Assembly (NCBI GenBank): GCA_947374445.1
Contig: CANCBY010000104.1
Span: 1-8,153, forward strand
Length of the DNA: 8,153 nucleotides
From: Pseudobdellovibrionaceae bacterium
GTDB lineage: Bacteria; Bdellovibrionota; Bdellovibrionia; Bdellovibrionales; Bdellovibrionaceae
Reading direction: 5' to 3'
In this document: positions 6,288 through 8,153 of the stretch, piece by piece
Layout: the number at the start of each line of letters is the position of its first letter
Position numbering within the stretch: the stretch's first letter is position 1
Position numbers and translations under genes: made by a program
Notes under the pieces: generated by a model
Database searches by the model: none
What the model was told of the DNA's origin: nothing
Seen by the model: only the letters and a program-made list of their open reading frames with translations

Positions 6288-6948
6288 AACGAGACCTCTC
6301 TTTTTTTTGTTCTTCATTTTTCTTCTGCGCGTAGGTGTGGCTGCCGAGGCACCTGCCAAAAACACTATCGACGACAGCACACCCAAAGGAAGAGTGCAGT
6401 TAGAGCTGGATGAGCAATTGGGCGCCCTTCGCTATGAGATTGAATTGCAGGACCAAAAAAAGAAAAGTGCCCCGGTGCTTTTTAAGTCCGAGTCCGCGGT
6501 GTTTGATGTTCAAGTTAAAGCCGGTAAATATTTGCTCAAGGCGCGGGTATTGGACGCGCGGGGAGTGCCAGGGCCCTGGTCTGCAGCCGAGAGCGTAGTT
6601 GTGACTCCAGCGATCACACAAAATCTAGAGCAGCCTGAATTGCTCAATCGGGAGCTATCTAGTCCTGATCAATTGCAGTGGAATAAAAAATCAGAATATC
6701 TCGTGGACGCACAACTCGAATATCAAGCCTATCTGGCCAATGCATGGACCGTCGTTGAAAAAATTGAAAAGCTTGATTCAGATCATTGGAAGCTGCGCTC
6801 GGGTTCTCCGGCAGGTCAGTACCGATGGACAATGAAATTTGTCGATGAGGTCTATGGCGAGTCAAAGCCTATTCAGTATACTTTTGTGCTTAAGCCCACG
6901 GCTCAAGAGTTGCGGGCGGTTTTTGCTGAGATTGAAAAAACAAACTAG
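6280..6948 (+). CDS. Exported protein with probable tandem beta-sandwich (FN3-like) domains
   Basis: The family is not certain. The 222-residue product begins with a very hydrophobic signal peptide (FFLFFIFLLRVGVAA, cleavage near residue 22). Two beta-rich segments follow. The first, about 37-110, has alternating-hydrophobic strands and the pattern KAGKYLLKARVLDARGVPGPWS, typical of fibronectin type III or Ig-like folds, where a G-x-Y-x-x-R-V strand precedes a P-W-S turn. The second, about 126-206, has WNKKSEYLV and a matching QYRWTMKFVDEVYGESKP strand pair. The C-terminal 16 residues (PTAQELRAVFAEIEKT) form a likely helix. The ATG at 6280 lies inside the end of the previous gene (ATGAGTAA, 8-base overlap), which argues for translational coupling. 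The fold is inferred from pattern, not from a search. A periplasmic or surface adhesion or binding role is possible. Confidence 0.8.
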   Translation: MSKTRPLFFLFFIFLLRVGVAAEAPAKNTIDDSTPKGRVQLELDEQLGALRYEIELQDQKKKSAPVLFKSESAVFDVQVKAGKYLLKARVLDARGVPGPWSAAESVVVTPAITQNLEQPELLNRELSSPDQLQWNKKSEYLVDAQLEYQAYLANAWTVVEKIEKLDSDHWKLRSGSPAGQYRWTMKFVDEVYGESKPIQYTFVLKPTAQELRAVFAEIEKTN

Positions 6949-6955
6949 CTGATTT

Positions 6956-6979
6956 AAAGCCTTAAGCCGCGGCTTTTTT
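6956..6979 (+). terminator. Terminator of the three-gene operon, overlapping the cheB 3' end
   Basis: AAAGCC (6956-6961) pairs with GGCTTT (6971-6976) and is followed by further T residues to 6979. An alternative small stem is the palindrome AAGCCGCGGCTT (6964-6975). The right-hand side is also the cheB sequence for its last residues (KKAAA) and stop. On the minus strand a T-rich run lies further left (about 6934-6946), so some bidirectional function for the two convergent units is possible. Confidence 0.6.
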
Positions 6980-8011
6980 CGAGATACAATCCACGATCGC
7001 AGACCCCATATTTTGCAGATCTTCAATATGATCGACGGCCCCAATTTGCACTGCAGCTGAAGGCATACCATAGACAACACATGTTTTTTCGCTTTGAGCA
7101 AAGGTAGGCGCGCCTGCTTGCTTCATTTCTAGTAGACCCTTGGCTCCGTCTTTGCCCATGCCAGTGAGGACGACTCCGACAGCTTTGTCTTTGGCATATT
7201 TAGCAACGCTCTTCATCAGGTAGTCAGCTGCTGGCCGCACACTGTGCAAGGGAAGATCTTGGTGTAAAACGACAGAATAAAGACTTCCAGTTTTACGGAT
7301 CTCCATATGAAAATCACCTGGGGCAATCAAGACGCGACCCACCGTTAGTTTGTCGCCAGTTTGTGCCTCTTTGACCTCGAACGGATATTTTTTATTCAGG
7401 TTGTCAGCATAGGCCTTGGTAAATCCAGGCGGCATGTGTTGAACAATCACAGTGGGAGGTATGTTCGCGGGCATGGCACTTAAAACAACTTTGAGTGCCT
7501 CCGTGCCACCTGTGCTTGAGGCAATCGCAATAATCCGGTTGGTGTCCGCAATTGTCTTCACGCTTTTTTGTGGCCCTAGTGAGCCTTGCCCTTTGAATGG
7601 CAGTCGTGCCGACGCTGCGGCTCTGATTTTATCAAGAAGGGCCGCGTTCAGAAGATCTTGATTTTTTAGAATCTCAACCGACGGTTTTTCAATCACCTCA
7701 ACGGCACCCAGTTCTAAAGCACGGAGGGCAGTTTGAGATCCTGATTGAGCCACGCTGCTAATCATCACAACGCGAGTAGGAAGATGACTCATGATTTTTT
7801 CAAGAAAGGTCAGGCCATCCATTTTAGGCAGATTGATATCAAGAGTGACAACATCAGGTTTAAGTTCAACCAATAGATCTCGGGCCTCAAAGGGATCTGT
7901 GGCTGTTCCCACAACTTCTAAATCTGGCGCTGTCTCGATGGCATGTTTTAAAAATTTTTGTATCACAAGAGAGTCTTCAACAATTAGAATTTTAATTTTC
8001 TTTTTCAACAT
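6962..8011 (-). CDS. cheB: Chemotaxis response regulator, protein-glutamate methylesterase/deamidase
   Basis: CheB removes methyl groups from (and deamidates) chemoreceptor glutamates/glutamines in the cytoplasm, resetting receptor sensitivity opposite to CheR. The 349-residue protein has the standard two domains. The N-terminal receiver (about 6-120) carries acidic residues Glu12 and Asp13, phosphoacceptor Asp58 (VVTLDINLPKMDG), Ser85/Ser86 and Lys109. A short linker (about 125-157) follows. The C-terminal esterase has the Ser-His-Asp triad: Ser166 (IASSTGGTEAL), His192 (VQHMPPGFT) and Asp288 (LTGMGKDGA). All catalytic and phosphorylation residues are present, so it should be active and regulated by CheA phosphorylation. 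AGGTGAG lies a few bases before the ATG. The upstream cheR ends ten bases earlier, so they form one operon. The gene is convergent with the exported-protein operon. Confidence 0.97.
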   Translation of the reverse strand: MLKKKIKILIVEDSLVIQKFLKHAIETAPDLEVVGTATDPFEARDLLVELKPDVVTLDINLPKMDGLTFLEKIMSHLPTRVVMISSVAQSGSQTALRALELGAVEVIEKPSVEILKNQDLLNAALLDKIRAAASARLPFKGQGSLGPQKSVKTIADTNRIIAIASSTGGTEALKVVLSAMPANIPPTVIVQHMPPGFTKAYADNLNKKYPFEVKEAQTGDKLTVGRVLIAPGDFHMEIRKTGSLYSVVLHQDLPLHSVRPAADYLMKSVAKYAKDKAVGVVLTGMGKDGAKGLLEMKQAGAPTFAQSEKTCVVYGMPSAAVQIGAVDHIEDLQNMGSAIVDCISKKAAA

Positions 8012-8021
8012 ATAGTCTCAC

Positions 8022-8153
8022 CTATACCTTTTGAAAAATGGCCCGTGAGAGCGGCTTGGCTGTTTTAATTCTCATGGCACCTGATTCAGAATGACCTAAA
8101 AATAGATATCCCCCTGGAGCTAAGCAGCTGATCAGATTTGTAATGACACGATC
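8022..8153 (-). CDS. cheR: Chemoreceptor methyltransferase CheR, C-terminal fragment
   Basis: Only the last 43 residues plus the stop are in the window; the 5' part lies beyond the right edge. The sequence contains the CheR C-terminal signature LAPGGYLFLGHSESG, from the late part of the SAM-dependent methyltransferase fold, preceded by RVITNLISC and followed by a basic tail ending AIFQKV. CheR methylates receptor glutamates using S-adenosylmethionine. The stop is ten bases before the cheB ATG, and the cheB ribosome site begins directly after it. The adjacency to cheB supports the call strongly despite the short fragment. Confidence 0.9.
   Translation of the reverse strand, partial: DRVITNLISCLAPGGYLFLGHSESGAMRIKTAKPLSRAIFQKV

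Noticed and set aside
6400..6865. Antisense open frames opposite the third exported-protein gene
   Set aside because: The plus-strand gene has a signal peptide, coupling overlap and domain-like pattern; the antisense frames have none of these.

Overview
The window looks like a chromosomal stretch from a Gram-negative, motile, probably predatory or deltaproteobacterial-type bacterium, most likely a Bdellovibrio relative (Bdellovibrionota). This is inferred from the combination of GTP-dependent PEP carboxykinase, a CheR-CheB pair, several small Sec-exported proteins of no recognised family, and compact GC-stem/T-tail terminators. No taxonomic marker gene is present, so the assignment is tentative. 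I see no mobile element, CRISPR array, rRNA or convincing tRNA.

Layout. (1) 1-200, minus: the N-terminal end of a membrane-anchored protein cut by the window edge. (2) 201-447: a divergent intergenic region holding a perfect 38-bp palindrome. (3) 448-2049, plus: a RecQ-type helicase with helicase core, four-cysteine zinc module and HRDC domain, but without room for the usual winged-helix domain. (4) 2050-2635: a long gene-poor interval. It contains a GC-rich terminator that reads best on the minus strand, a hairpin-rich segment that may be a minus-strand small RNA and/or a 22-codon gene with a perfect AGGAGG site, a very AT-rich promoter-like block, and an operator-like inverted repeat ahead of pckG. 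(5) 2636-4534, plus: pckG, followed by a textbook terminator. (6) 4663-6948, plus: three tightly overlapping genes for exported proteins of unknown function (a four-helix membrane protein, a six-repeat helical protein and a probable two-domain beta-sandwich protein). (7) 6962-8011 and 8022-8153, minus: cheB and the 3' end of cheR, convergent with the three-gene operon.

How the parts work together. pckG is the entry step of gluconeogenesis, and the inverted repeat at its probable promoter suggests it is regulated. cheR and cheB form the methylation/demethylation adaptation pair for chemoreceptors. The three exported proteins are probably co-translated and may form an envelope assembly.

The least explained parts, and the best candidates for something new, are the minus-strand unit between recQ and pckG and the three-gene exported-protein operon with its roughly 40-residue helical repeats. 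All calls come from reading the sequence; no database search, folding program or promoter predictor was run.
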